A stretch of 64,000 nt of DNA. Origin: Nocardioides okcheonensis. Its GTDB lineage: Bacteria > Actinomycetota > Actinomycetes > Propionibacteriales > Nocardioidaceae. The translations under genes were made by a program, and so were the position numbers. The stretch spans positions 2,232,001 to 2,296,000 of the forward strand of contig NZ_CP087710.1 in assembly GCF_020991065.1 (NCBI RefSeq), read 5' to 3'. Shown here in pieces: positions 53,126 through 60,700 of this stretch. The notes under the pieces are model-generated. The model saw only the letters and a program-made list of their open reading frames with translations. It did no database searches and had not been told where the DNA came from. Within the stretch, counting starts at the first letter, position 1. Each line of letters starts with the position of its first letter.

Positions 53126-54127
53126 CTAGAGCCAGCCGCGGTGGGCGGCCTCGACGCCGGCCTGGAAGCGGGTGTCGACGTCGAGCTCGTCCATCAGCGC
53201 CGCGACCCGCCGGCGCACGGTGCGCAGGCTGATGTCGAGGTTGCGCGCGATCTGCTCGTCCTTGACGCCGTCGGCGAGCTCGGCGAGCAGCAGCCGGCGC
53301 TGGTCGTGCTCCGGCAGCCGACCCACGCGCGCGTCGACCCGGCCGGCGGACTCCCACAGCAGGTCGAAGTAGGCCTGGAACATCCCGACCACGGCCGGCT
53401 GGCGGACCACCACGCGGCGCTCGGCGCCGACCCCCAGCGGCTCGGGGACGATCGCGCGGCGCGGGCCGACCACGACCAGCCGGGTCAGCACGCTCGGCAC
53501 CACCCGGATCTCCTCACCGATCGCGGCGCGGGTGCGCAGCACCTCCGGCGCCTCCGACAGCGCCCGGGCGGGGTAGATGGCCCGGACCCGTCGACCCGAC
53601 CGCACCGCGTTGCCCACCGCGACGGCCATCTCGGACTCGCTCGGGAAGCGCCACTGGTCGGGCCGCAGGAAGCTCAGGTCGCCGCGGTTCTCGCGCACCC
53701 ACTGCGCGATCAGGGACGGCACGTCGCTCATCGCGGAGACGTCGCCGTCGACGAGCTGCTCGTGGTGCACGTGCTCGTCGCGGACCTCCGTCAGCCCGGG
53801 CAGCACGTCGGCGATGCGGTTGAGCTCGCGGCTGGCGACCAGCAGCTTCTCGGCCTGCTGGGCCAGGGCCCGGCTGGTCGCGGTGGCGGGGTCGACGACG
53901 TGCAGCACCCCGTCCTCGACGCTCGCGATGCTGAGCGCCACGAGGGGTTGCAGGCGGGCGAGCAGCTCCTCGACGGGCAGCAGCAGGCTGGCGGCGACCT
54001 GCTCGAGGGCCTGGCCCGAGCCCGGGAGGATGCGGCGGTAGAGCGGCTCGACGCGCTCGGGCAGGCCGAAGGCCGCCACCAGCCGGCCGTCCTCCGCGCG
54101 CGCCACAGTCTGGCATCTTAGTGTCAT
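53126..54127 (-). CDS. LuxR-type HTH regulator (TrmB-like architecture)
   Basis: This 333-residue protein has an N-terminal helical region that resembles a winged helix (about 18-80: PLYRRILPGSGQALEQVAASLLL), a central phospholipase D-like/TrmB-like domain (about 150-260: RVRAIYPARALSEAPEVLR), and a C-terminal LuxR-like HTH (about 275-325: ILDISLRTVRRR-like helix in IARNLDISLRTVRRRVAAL). Such regulators are plentiful in actinobacteria. The ATG at 54127 lies inside an inverted repeat AGTGTC...GACACT, possibly its own operator. Confidence 0.82.
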   Translation of the reverse strand: MTLRCQTVARAEDGRLVAAFGLPERVEPLYRRILPGSGQALEQVAASLLLPVEELLARLQPLVALSIASVEDGVLHVVDPATATSRALAQQAEKLLVASRELNRIADVLPGLTEVRDEHVHHEQLVDGDVSAMSDVPSLIAQWVRENRGDLSFLRPDQWRFPSESEMAVAVGNAVRSGRRVRAIYPARALSEAPEVLRTRAAIGEEIRVVPSVLTRLVVVGPRRAIVPEPLGVGAERRVVVRQPAVVGMFQAYFDLLWESAGRVDARVGRLPEHDQRRLLLAELADGVKDEQIARNLDISLRTVRRRVAALMDELDVDTRFQAGVEAAHRGWL

Positions 54128-54145
54128 CGGCCACTTCTGGACACT
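54120..54145. promoter_or_regulatory. Inverted repeat over the start of the LuxR-type regulator gene
   Basis: AGTGTC (54120-54125) and GACACT (54140-54145) are separated by 14 nt and bracket the start codon, compatible with autoregulation. Confidence 0.35.
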
Positions 54146-54251
54146 GATCCGACCCCTCCGAGTGGCACAATCTGGCCGAACCACTCGGGGAGTTCCACGC
54201 GGACGCGGGGGTGACTGCGTGGACTTGTCCGAGAACGGACCAACGAGTGGT

Positions 54252-54311
54252 GGCGTCGGAGCCGCCACGGGGGACGGCTCCGACGCCCCTCGGCACCGCG
54301 GCTCCGACGCC
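54252..54311. repeat. Hairpin with two identical competing right arms before lysS
   Basis: GGCGTCGGAGCCG (54252-54264) can pair perfectly with CGGCTCCGACGCC at 54275-54287 or with an identical copy at 54299-54311. It lies 80-140 bp upstream of lysS. The apparent leaderless promoter of lysS is downstream of it, so its role is unclear. Confidence 0.5.
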
Positions 54312-54375
54312 GATCTCGTTCGCCCGGTCGCGCGTCCCACGGCCCGCACCGCCCGCGGGCGCGGCGCCCGGCCCC

Positions 54376-54381
54376 GATAAC
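54376..54381 (+). promoter_or_regulatory. Possible leaderless -10 element of lysS
   Basis: GATAAC ends 9 nt before the ATG of the lysyl-tRNA synthetase gene, and there is no clear ribosome binding site between them, which suggests a leaderless or near-leaderless transcript. Confidence 0.4.
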
Positions 54382-54390
54382 CTCTCCCGC

Positions 54391-56100
54391 ATGGCGCGAG
54401 GTGGGCAGCAGAAGGGTGATCCCGTCGACTGGGTGACGCGGGCGGCGGACGACGCCGTGCGCCACGCCGGCGAGGGCAACCTCGTCACGGTGGCCTCCGG
54501 CGCCTCCCCCAGCGGCCCGATCCACCTGGGCAACCTGCGCGAGTTCATCACCCCGCACTTCGTCGCCGAGGAGCTGCGCCGCCGCGGCGTCGCGGTGCGC
54601 CACCTGCACTCCTGGGACGACTACGACCGCTTCCGCAAGGTCCCGGCCGGCGTCCCGGCCGAGTGGGCCGAGCACATCGGGCGCCCGCTGACCGCCGTGC
54701 CCGACCCCTGGGAGTGCCACGCGAGCTGGGCCGAGCACTTCAAGGCGCCGCTGCAGGAGGCCCTCGCCGAGCTCGGCGTGGAGATGGAGGAGGTCTCCCA
54801 GACGGAGATGTACACCTCCGGCGCCTACCGCGACCAGGTGCTGCTCGCGGTGTCCCGCCGCGCGGACATCGAGGCGGTGCTGGCCAAGCACCGCACCAAG
54901 AAGGTCACCGCGGGCGAGGACGCGTCCGAGCAGGAGGCGGCCGACCTCGCCGACTCCGTCGCCAACGAGGACGCCGGCGCCGCGGAGTCCGCCGACGCGA
55001 TGGCGCGCTTCCCCTACCGGCCGTACTGCCGCCAGTGCGGCCGCGACACCGTCACCACGACGGCCTACGACGACGCCACCACGACGCTGTCCTACACCTG
55101 CTCCTCGTGCGGCTTCGAGGATACGACCGACCTGTCGACCGACACCGACGGCAAGCTGGTGTGGAAGGTCGACTGGCCGATGCGCTGGGCCTACGAGAAG
55201 GTCAACTTCGAGCCCGCCGGTCGCGACCACATGACGCCCGGCTCGTCCTACACCGTCGGCACCGAGATCGCGCCGTCCATCTTCGACTGGCGCGCCCCGG
55301 CCCGGGTGATCTACGCCTTCGTGGGCTTCGCCGGCGTGCAGAAGATGTCGTCCTCGGCCGGCGGCGTCCCGACCGCGACCGACGCGCTGCGGGTCCTCGA
55401 GTCGCCGATGCTGCGCTGGCTCTACGTCCGCCGCGCCCCGACCCAGGCGTTCGACATCGACTTCGGCCCCGCCGTCGTGCGGCTCTACGACGAGTGGGAC
55501 GCGCTGGGCCGCAAGGCCGCCGACCCCGCAAAGGCCGACGTCGCCACCCTCGCCTGGCACCGTGCGTCGTCGACGGCCGCCGCCGGCACGCTGCCCACCT
55601 CGGCCGTCCCGGTCCCGTTCCGCACGCTGTCGTCGGTCGCGGACGTCACCGCCGGCTCGGCCGACCTGATCTCCCGGATCATCGAGTCGTCGGGCTTCCC
55701 GCACGACTCCGTGGACGACCTCCAGCCGCGGCTGTCGAAGGCGATGCAGTGGACCGCCGAGCACGTCCCGGCCGACGAGCGCACCACCGTCCGCGAGACG
55801 CCCGACACCGACCGCCTCGCCGCGCTCACCGAGGACGAGGAGCTGTGGCTGCGGATCTTCCTCGACCGGCTGCCCGAGGACGGCGACCTCGAGTCCGTGA
55901 CGGCCGTGGTCTACGGAACCCCGAAGGTCGCCCGCGGCCTCGGCTTCGACGACGCCCCGACCGAGCAGGTCAAGGCGGACCAGAAGGACTTCTTCCGGCT
56001 GCTCTACAACCTGCTGGTCGACGCCGACCGCGGTCCCCGGCTCCCCACCCTCGTCCTGGCCCTCGGCCACGAGCGGGTGCGCCGGCTGCTGGGCGGCTGA
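54391..56100 (+). CDS. lysS: Class I lysyl-tRNA synthetase
   Basis: This 569-residue class I enzyme charges tRNA-Lys; this class is found in archaea and some bacteria, including many actinobacteria. The HIGH-type motif is SGPIHLGNL at 41-49 and the KMSKS-type loop is QKMSSSAG at 317-324. A zinc-finger-like Cys set (YCRQCGRD, YTCSSCGFED) lies near 210-245. The anticodon-binding helical domain is C-terminal. The ATG at 54391 is used; the open frame upstream is non-conserved. It ends in a convergent region with inverted repeats. Confidence 0.95.
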   Translation: MARGGQQKGDPVDWVTRAADDAVRHAGEGNLVTVASGASPSGPIHLGNLREFITPHFVAEELRRRGVAVRHLHSWDDYDRFRKVPAGVPAEWAEHIGRPLTAVPDPWECHASWAEHFKAPLQEALAELGVEMEEVSQTEMYTSGAYRDQVLLAVSRRADIEAVLAKHRTKKVTAGEDASEQEAADLADSVANEDAGAAESADAMARFPYRPYCRQCGRDTVTTTAYDDATTTLSYTCSSCGFEDTTDLSTDTDGKLVWKVDWPMRWAYEKVNFEPAGRDHMTPGSSYTVGTEIAPSIFDWRAPARVIYAFVGFAGVQKMSSSAGGVPTATDALRVLESPMLRWLYVRRAPTQAFDIDFGPAVVRLYDEWDALGRKAADPAKADVATLAWHRASSTAAAGTLPTSAVPVPFRTLSSVADVTAGSADLISRIIESSGFPHDSVDDLQPRLSKAMQWTAEHVPADERTTVRETPDTDRLAALTEDEELWLRIFLDRLPEDGDLESVTAVVYGTPKVARGLGFDDAPTEQVKADQKDFFRLLYNLLVDADRGPRLPTLVLALGHERVRRLLGG

Positions 56101-56151
56101 CGCCGGGCCGGGGGGCGCGGCCCGGCGCGGGGGCCCGGCCTCGACGAGCGC

Positions 56152-56222
56152 GGTCGAGCGGAGGATTCTCCGCCTGACGCACGCCATGGCGTGCGTCAGG
56201 CGTCAACGGAGTGTTCCTAGTC
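56152..56222. repeat. Left 71-bp inverted repeat around the AbiEi-like gene
   Basis: It matches the reverse complement of 57412-57482 at about 59 of 71 positions. It contains the perfect 28-bp palindrome at 56172-56199 (core CGCACGCCATGGCGTGCG). It starts about 50 bp after the lysS stop. Confidence 0.8.
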
Positions 56223-56330
56223 CCGGATTGCGGCCACGGGACGGGCCAGCGGACGTCCACAGCGTGCGCTCTCGAGCACCTGTCCACAGCTGTCGCGCAG
56301 TGCCGGTCGCGTACGCGTGCGAGAGCCGCG

Positions 56331-57395
56331 ATGGTCACTCGCATGAGACCAGCCCTTCATGCAGTGGCAGCCCGGCAGCACGGGATCTTCACGCGCGCCC
56401 AGGCGATCCGATCTGGCTACACCGAACGCGAGGTGGCGGCGCTCACCAGGCCTGACGGGCAGTGGGCTGTGGTGCGGCTCGGGGTCTACTGCGAGCGCTC
56501 ACTGGTCACTCCCCTCGACCTGCGGTCGAAGTGGTTGCTGAAGGACCACGCGGCCGTGCTGTCGTCGCGCCGGCCCGCCACAGCCAGCCACGACTCGGCC
56601 GCGCGTCTGCTGCGCATCGACACCCTCGACACGTCCGCCCCTGCGAGCCATCTCACGCTCTTCGGGCCGCGCGGCAGTCGTACCAACGGCGGGCTCACCC
56701 GACACCGGGACCAGCTGCCACTGTGCGTCGAGTGCGTCGACGGTGTCCTCACCACGTCGTACGCGCGGACCGCGATCGACATCGCGAGATGGCACGGCTA
56801 TCGCCACGGGGTGGTCGCCATCGATGCCGTGCGCCGGCTCGGCGTACCGCGGTCCGACCTCGAGGCCGAGCTCGAGCGCATGCGACAGCACCCCCACATC
56901 GCGAGGGCGAAGGCCGCGCTGGCCGACTCGAATCCCGGGGCCGACTCGGTGCTGGAGACGCTGGGGCGCGAGCTCGTCGCGTCGCTGGACATCGGCGACG
57001 TCGAGACGCAGTTCGCCGTACGCATCGTCGGCGACCGCGTGGTGTGGTGCGACATCCGGGTCGGCTGCCACTTCTTCGAGTGCGAGGGGAAGCTGAAGCT
57101 GGTGCCGGTCTCGCGAGGTGGCGTGGCCGAGGAGCCGCCCGAGGACGTGCTGTGGAAGCAGCAGGCCCGACGTACGGATGTCTGCGCCGAGGGCTTCGGC
57201 ATGTCCCGCATCGTGTGGGCGGACTGCTTCGAGCCCGGCTGGGAACGGGCGCGCGAGCGGCTGCGTCGCGAGTACGCCGTCACAGTGGCGCGCTTCGGCC
57301 GGACCCCCACCCCCGAGCAGCTCGAGTTCGCCGCGAACCATCCGCGACGCCGCCCCGCGACCCTCTGGACTCCCGAGCTCACTGCCGCGGCGTGA
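56331..57395 (+). CDS. AbiEi-like N-terminal domain with PD-(D/E)XK (DUF559/Vsr-like) domain
   Basis: The 354-residue protein starts with a winged-helix-like region found in AbiEi antitoxin-type proteins (ALHAVAARQHGIFTRAQAIR; then GYTEREVAALTR and WAVVRLGVYC). The C-terminal domain has nuclease-like residues: Glu in DSVLETLGRELV, Asp241 in WCDIRVG, and Glu252/Lys254 in FECEGKLK, followed by ARRTDVCAEGFGMSRIVW. This matches the order of DUF559/Vsr-type endonucleases. ATG 56331 is preferred; 56343 is an alternative and upstream codons look non-coding. Related proteins are frequent in actinobacteria, without proven role. The inverted repeats on both sides are its striking context. Confidence 0.75.
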   Translation: MVTRMRPALHAVAARQHGIFTRAQAIRSGYTEREVAALTRPDGQWAVVRLGVYCERSLVTPLDLRSKWLLKDHAAVLSSRRPATASHDSAARLLRIDTLDTSAPASHLTLFGPRGSRTNGGLTRHRDQLPLCVECVDGVLTTSYARTAIDIARWHGYRHGVVAIDAVRRLGVPRSDLEAELERMRQHPHIARAKAALADSNPGADSVLETLGRELVASLDIGDVETQFAVRIVGDRVVWCDIRVGCHFFECEGKLKLVPVSRGGVAEEPPEDVLWKQQARRTDVCAEGFGMSRIVWADCFEPGWERARERLRREYAVTVARFGRTPTPEQLEFAANHPRRRPATLWTPELTAAA

Positions 57396-57411
57396 CGCCA
57401 TAGCGGGTCGA

Positions 57412-57482
57412 ACTAGGACACAGCCGTTGACGCTAGGCGCACGCTATGGCGTGCGTCAGGCGGAGATATCTCCGCTCGAGTC
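57412..57482. repeat. Right 71-bp inverted repeat around the AbiEi-like gene
   Basis: This is the inverted copy of 56152-56222, starting 17 bp after the gene stop. The inner palindrome is less perfect here (GGCGCACGCTATGGCGTGCGTC). The outer ends of both repeats read GAGCGGAG toward the inside. Confidence 0.8.
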
Positions 57483-57484
57483 GA

Positions 57485-57520
57485 GACGTTGACGCTGACG
57501 TTGACGTTGACGCTGACGCC
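57485..57520. repeat. Tandem GACGYT hexamers
   Basis: Six consecutive hexamers (GACGTT, GACGCT, GACGTT, GACGTT, GACGCT, GACGCC) directly follow the right inverted repeat and end about 30 bp from the thioesterase stop. It may vary in copy number by slippage. Confidence 0.75.
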
Positions 57521-57550
57521 GGCGCCGCGGGCGCGCCTCGCGGCGCGCCA

Positions 57551-58015
57551 TCAGCGACGCAGGGCCACCGGATCGCCGGCGTACGCCTCCAGGTCGGCGC
57601 GGACGGCGTCGCTGATCGTCCACGCGGACGCGGCGTGGTGGTCCCACAGCACGTTGACGCACTCCCACACGGCGGCCGGGCGCCCGCCCGCCTCGACGCG
57701 GAGCTCCGCGGAGACGGTGAAGGAGGACGAGCCCACCCGGGAGACCCAGAGCGAGGCCAGGAACGGCTGGTAGGGCACGAAGCGCATCTCGGCGTGGTAC
57801 TCGATGGTCTGCGAGGCGACCAGCTCGGAGACCCCGGCGTCGACGCCGTGCAGCAGCCCGGTCGCGCCGTCGGGGAGGCCGGGGAGCCGGGCGAAGCGCA
57901 GGAACTCGTAGCGGGCCTCGTCGAGCACCCGGACGGCCTCGACGTTGTCGACGTGCCCCGCGAGGTTGATGTCGCGGAAGCGTGCCTGGATCTCGGTCGT
58001 GAAGGTCTGGCCCAT
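57551..58015 (-). CDS. Acyl-CoA thioesterase (hotdog fold)
   Basis: This 154-residue hotdog-fold thioesterase of the 4-hydroxybenzoyl-CoA thioesterase/YbgC type has the catalytic region FRDINLAGHVDNVEAVRVLDEARYEFL, with the Asp near residue 14-20 and the long central helix. It probably hydrolyses acyl-CoA. The ATG at 58015 fits the family start. It is divergent from the DUF3151 gene across 50 bp. Confidence 0.88.
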   Translation of the reverse strand: MGQTFTTEIQARFRDINLAGHVDNVEAVRVLDEARYEFLRFARLPGLPDGATGLLHGVDAGVSELVASQTIEYHAEMRFVPYQPFLASLWVSRVGSSSFTVSAELRVEAGGRPAAVWECVNVLWDHHAASAWTISDAVRADLEAYAGDPVALRR

Positions 58016-58065
58016 GCGGGAATCCTCCCGGACGGCGGCTGCGGACCGGGCCCTAGGGTGGGGCC

Positions 58066-58488
58066 ATGACCTCCGGACCCTTCGGCGGTGACCTGATGGC
58101 AGGTCCCCCGCCCACCCACCTGCCCGCCGACCCCGCCGACGCCGCCCTCGCCGGGGGCGAGCAGCCCGCCGCCGTCGTCCGGCAGCACCCGGCGTCGCCG
58201 GCCGCGTGGGCCGCGCTCGCCGCGCACGCGAAGGAGCAGGGCGCCGACGACGTGACGGTCTACGCCTACGCCCGGGTCGGCTACCACCGCTCGCTCGACA
58301 TGTTGCGCCGCAACGGCTGGAAGGGCCACGGCCCGGTGCCGTGGGAGCACGAGCCCAACCGCGGCTTCCTCCGCGCCCTCGCGCTGCTCGCGCTGTCCGC
58401 GCGTGCCATCGGCGAGACCGACGAGTGGGAGCGCTGCTCGACCTTCCTGCGCGACTCGAGCCCCGCGGCGGCCGACGAGCTGCTCTGA
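58066..58488 (+). CDS. DUF3151 family protein
   Basis: This 140-residue helical protein matches the actinobacterial DUF3151 family: VVRQHPASPAAWAALAAHA, then VTVYAYARVGYHRSLDMLRRNGWKGHGPVPWEHEPNRGFLRAL. The repeats resemble TPR-like helices. Function unknown; the gene is usually near fba, as here (4 kb away). The GTG-A-rich context around 58066 gives an ATG start. Confidence 0.9.
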   Translation: MTSGPFGGDLMAGPPPTHLPADPADAALAGGEQPAAVVRQHPASPAAWAALAAHAKEQGADDVTVYAYARVGYHRSLDMLRRNGWKGHGPVPWEHEPNRGFLRALALLALSARAIGETDEWERCSTFLRDSSPAAADELL

Positions 58489-58537
58489 CCGTTCGGCGCA
58501 CCACCCCGCCCGCTGGTCTCGCCACCGCGCGGGGTGG

Positions 58538-58551
58538 GTGACGGCCGTCAC
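58538..58551. promoter_or_regulatory. CRP/GlxR-like operator (GTGA-N6-TCAC)
   Basis: The palindrome lies upstream of TAAGGT (58560-58565), which ends 7 nt before the GTG of the DUF3311 gene. Its centre is about 28 bp before the likely leaderless start, the same geometry as at the acyl-CoA ligase gene. Confidence 0.55.
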
Positions 58552-58572
58552 CCCGGGGGTAAGGTCGCGCGG

Positions 58573-58857
58573 GTGAATCCCGGGAACACACCTCCTCCGT
58601 CGCGCCCCGAGCAGGGGCCACCTCCGACCGACAAGACGAAGATGGCCATCGCCGCCGTCCTGCTCGTCATCCCGATCGTCGCCCTGCTGTGGGTGCCGTC
58701 GTACGCCAGGGACGAGCCCGAGCTCTGGGGCTTCCCGTTCTTCTTCTGGTACCAGTTCCTCTGGGTCTTCATCTGCTCGGCGCTGACCTGGGCCGCCTAC
58801 AAGCTCACCCTCTCGGCCCGCGGGCTGACCTCCCACAAGGCGGGTGAGGGCCGATGA
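58573..58857 (+). CDS. DUF3311 membrane protein, symporter accessory subunit
   Basis: This 94-residue protein has two membrane helices (about 24-42 and 57-80), with the block YELWGFPFFFWYQFLW-like (ELWGFPFFFWYQFLWV). DUF3311 proteins are the small partners of SSS-family monocarboxylate symporters, comparable to YjcH/DUF485 next to ActP. It overlaps the symporter gene by 4 nt (ATGA). The start is GTG with a -10-like TAAGGT at leaderless distance. Confidence 0.88.
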   Translation: MNPGNTPPPSRPEQGPPPTDKTKMAIAAVLLVIPIVALLWVPSYARDEPELWGFPFFFWYQFLWVFICSALTWAAYKLTLSARGLTSHKAGEGR

Positions 58858-60572
58858 CCGCGCACACCACCGTGCTGGCCACCGACACCGGCGGGGTCAA
58901 CGGTGTCGCGCTGGCCGTGCTGATCGCGCTGTTCCTGCTGGTCAGCGTCGCCGGCTTCATGGCCTCGCGCTTCAAGCGGGGCGAGTCGCTCGAGTCGCTC
59001 GACGAGTGGGGCCTGGGCGGCCGCAAGTTCGGCACCTGGATCACCTGGTTCCTGCTCGGCGGCGACCTCTACACGGCGTACACGTTCGTGGCGGTGCCGG
59101 CGGCGATGTTCGCGACCGGCGCGGTCGCCGGCTTCTTCGCCGTGCCCTACACGATCGTGCTCTACCCGATCATCTTCATCTTCATGGCGCGGCTGTGGTC
59201 GGTGAGCCACCGCCACGGCTACGTCACGACCGCCGACTTCGTCCGCGGCCGCTACGACAGCCGCGGCCTCTCGCTCGCCGTGGCCGTCACCGGCTTCGTC
59301 GCCACGATGCCCTACATCGCGCTCCAGCTCGTCGGCATCCAGGCCGTGCTCGAGGTGGCCGGCGTGGGCGGCGGCGACAACATCGTCGCCAAGGACGCGC
59401 CGCTGTTCATCGCGTTCGCGGTGCTGGCGGCGTTCACCTATTCCAGCGGCCTGCGCGCCCCCGCGGTGATCGCGTTCGTGAAGGACATCCTGATCTACCT
59501 CGTGATCATCGTCGCGGTGATCTACCTGCCCGGCCAGGTCGGCGGGTGGGACAACATCTTCGGCTCCGCGCAGGAGAAGATGGCGACGGTCAACGAGGCC
59601 ACCGGCAAGCCGACGGGCTCGTTCCTGCCCGGCGTCGGCCAGGGCTGGGCCTACGCCACCCTCGCGCTCGGGTCGGCGATGGCGCTGTTCATGTACCCGC
59701 ACTCGGTGACCGCGTCGCTGTCGTCGAGCTCGCGCAACACGATCCGTCGCAACGCCGCGATCCTGCCGGCGTACTCCTTCGTGCTCGGCCTGCTGGCCCT
59801 GCTCGGCTGGGTCGCGATCGCCGCCGGGACGCAGCCGATCGGGCTCGACGGCGAGCCGAACGCCCAGCTCGTCATCCCGCAGCTGTTCGAGGACATGTTC
59901 CCGGCCTGGTTCGCCGGGGTGGCGTTCGCCGCGATCGCGATCGGCGCCCTCGTGCCGGCCGCCATCATGTCGATCGCCGCTGCCAACACCTTCAGCCGCA
60001 ACATCTACAAGGAGTGGCTCAAGCCCGACGCCACCCCGAAGCAGGAGGCCAAGGTCTCCAAGCTGATGTCGCTGCTGGTCAAGGCGTTCGCGCTGATCTT
60101 CGTGCTGACGCTCGACAAGCAGAACGCGATCAACTTCCAGCTCCTCGGCGGCATCTGGATCCTGCAGACCTTCCCGGCCGTGGTGTTCAGCCTCTTCACC
60201 CGGTGGTTCCACCGGTGGGCGCTGCTGGCGGGCTGGGCGGTGTCCATGGTCTACGGCACCATCGAGGCCTACCAGGTGATCAACCCGGTCACCGGCAAGC
60301 ACTTCGGCGGCTCGCTGGCGATGGTGCCGGGCCTCGACGAGATGGGCTACATCGCGATGACCGCCTTCGCGATCAACCTGGTCATCGCCGTGGTCCTCAG
60401 CGCAATCCTCAACGCGGCCAAGGTCCCGAACGGGTCGGACGAGACGATCCCGTTCGACTACTTCGCCGACGCCGACGACCCGCGCGTGCAGAAGGACCTC
60501 GCCGAGCACTCCTCGCACGGCGAGCCCTACGGCGACCCGGACGACATCCCGGGCAACGCGCCGGCGCGCTGA
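58854..60572 (+). CDS. Sodium/solute symporter, monocarboxylate uptake type (MctP-like)
   Basis: This 572-residue SSS-family transporter has about 13 membrane segments. Family features are the early WGLGGRKFGTWITWFLLGGDLYTAYTF, the sodium-site region SSSSRNTIRRNAAILPAY, and AAIMSIAAANTFSRNIYKEWL. Together with the DUF3311 subunit it should import acetate, pyruvate, lactate or similar acids, as does MctP of rhizobia and corynebacteria. A CRP-like site upstream of the pair fits carbon-source control. Confidence 0.9.
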   Translation: MTAHTTVLATDTGGVNGVALAVLIALFLLVSVAGFMASRFKRGESLESLDEWGLGGRKFGTWITWFLLGGDLYTAYTFVAVPAAMFATGAVAGFFAVPYTIVLYPIIFIFMARLWSVSHRHGYVTTADFVRGRYDSRGLSLAVAVTGFVATMPYIALQLVGIQAVLEVAGVGGGDNIVAKDAPLFIAFAVLAAFTYSSGLRAPAVIAFVKDILIYLVIIVAVIYLPGQVGGWDNIFGSAQEKMATVNEATGKPTGSFLPGVGQGWAYATLALGSAMALFMYPHSVTASLSSSSRNTIRRNAAILPAYSFVLGLLALLGWVAIAAGTQPIGLDGEPNAQLVIPQLFEDMFPAWFAGVAFAAIAIGALVPAAIMSIAAANTFSRNIYKEWLKPDATPKQEAKVSKLMSLLVKAFALIFVLTLDKQNAINFQLLGGIWILQTFPAVVFSLFTRWFHRWALLAGWAVSMVYGTIEAYQVINPVTGKHFGGSLAMVPGLDEMGYIAMTAFAINLVIAVVLSAILNAAKVPNGSDETIPFDYFADADDPRVQKDLAEHSSHGEPYGDPDDIPGNAPAR

Positions 60573-60594
60573 CGGGCGTACGCCGTCCGCCTCA

Positions 60595-60647
60595 GGGCGG
60601 TGTGTGAGGAGGATTCCCGGCCCGGGACATCCTCCTCACGCACCGCC
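60595..60647. terminator. Long hairpin after the symporter
   Basis: Arms GGGCGGTGTGTGAGGAGGAT... and ...ATCCTCCTCACGCACCGCCC pair over about 24 bp with few mismatches around CCCGGCCCGGG. It lies between two genes transcribed in the same direction and should end the symporter transcript. Confidence 0.7.
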
Positions 60648-60700
60648 CGCGGTGGTTTCCGGGGGGAATCGATGTCGGACCCCGGGTGTTCACTGGGACC

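Larger units (their letters stand above)
56152..57482. mobile_element. Candidate palindrome-flanked gene unit
   Basis: The 1331-bp unit consists of two imperfect 71-bp inverted repeats and a single gene with an AbiEi-like N-terminus and PD-(D/E)XK-like residues. It sits in the convergent gap between lysS and a thioesterase gene. No target-site duplication is evident and there is no recognisable transposase, so mobility is inferred only from the architecture. Confidence 0.4.

Noticed and set aside
54252..54390. T-box riboswitch before lysS
   Set aside because: No T-box sequence, specifier loop or stem I pattern is visible, and a -10 element lies just before the start codon.
54211..54390. N-terminal extension of lysyl-tRNA synthetase
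   Set aside because: The frame is open but the translated sequence is unlike the family and covers the hairpin region and promoter; the family start is at 54391.
56152..57482. Ordinary insertion sequence
   Set aside because: There is no transposase motif (DDE, HUH or serine/tyrosine recombinase) in the enclosed protein, and no target-site duplication is evident.
57489..57773. Small plus-strand ORF starting with repeated Thr-Leu
   Set aside because: Its beginning is only the translated hexamer repeat and the rest is antisense to the thioesterase gene.
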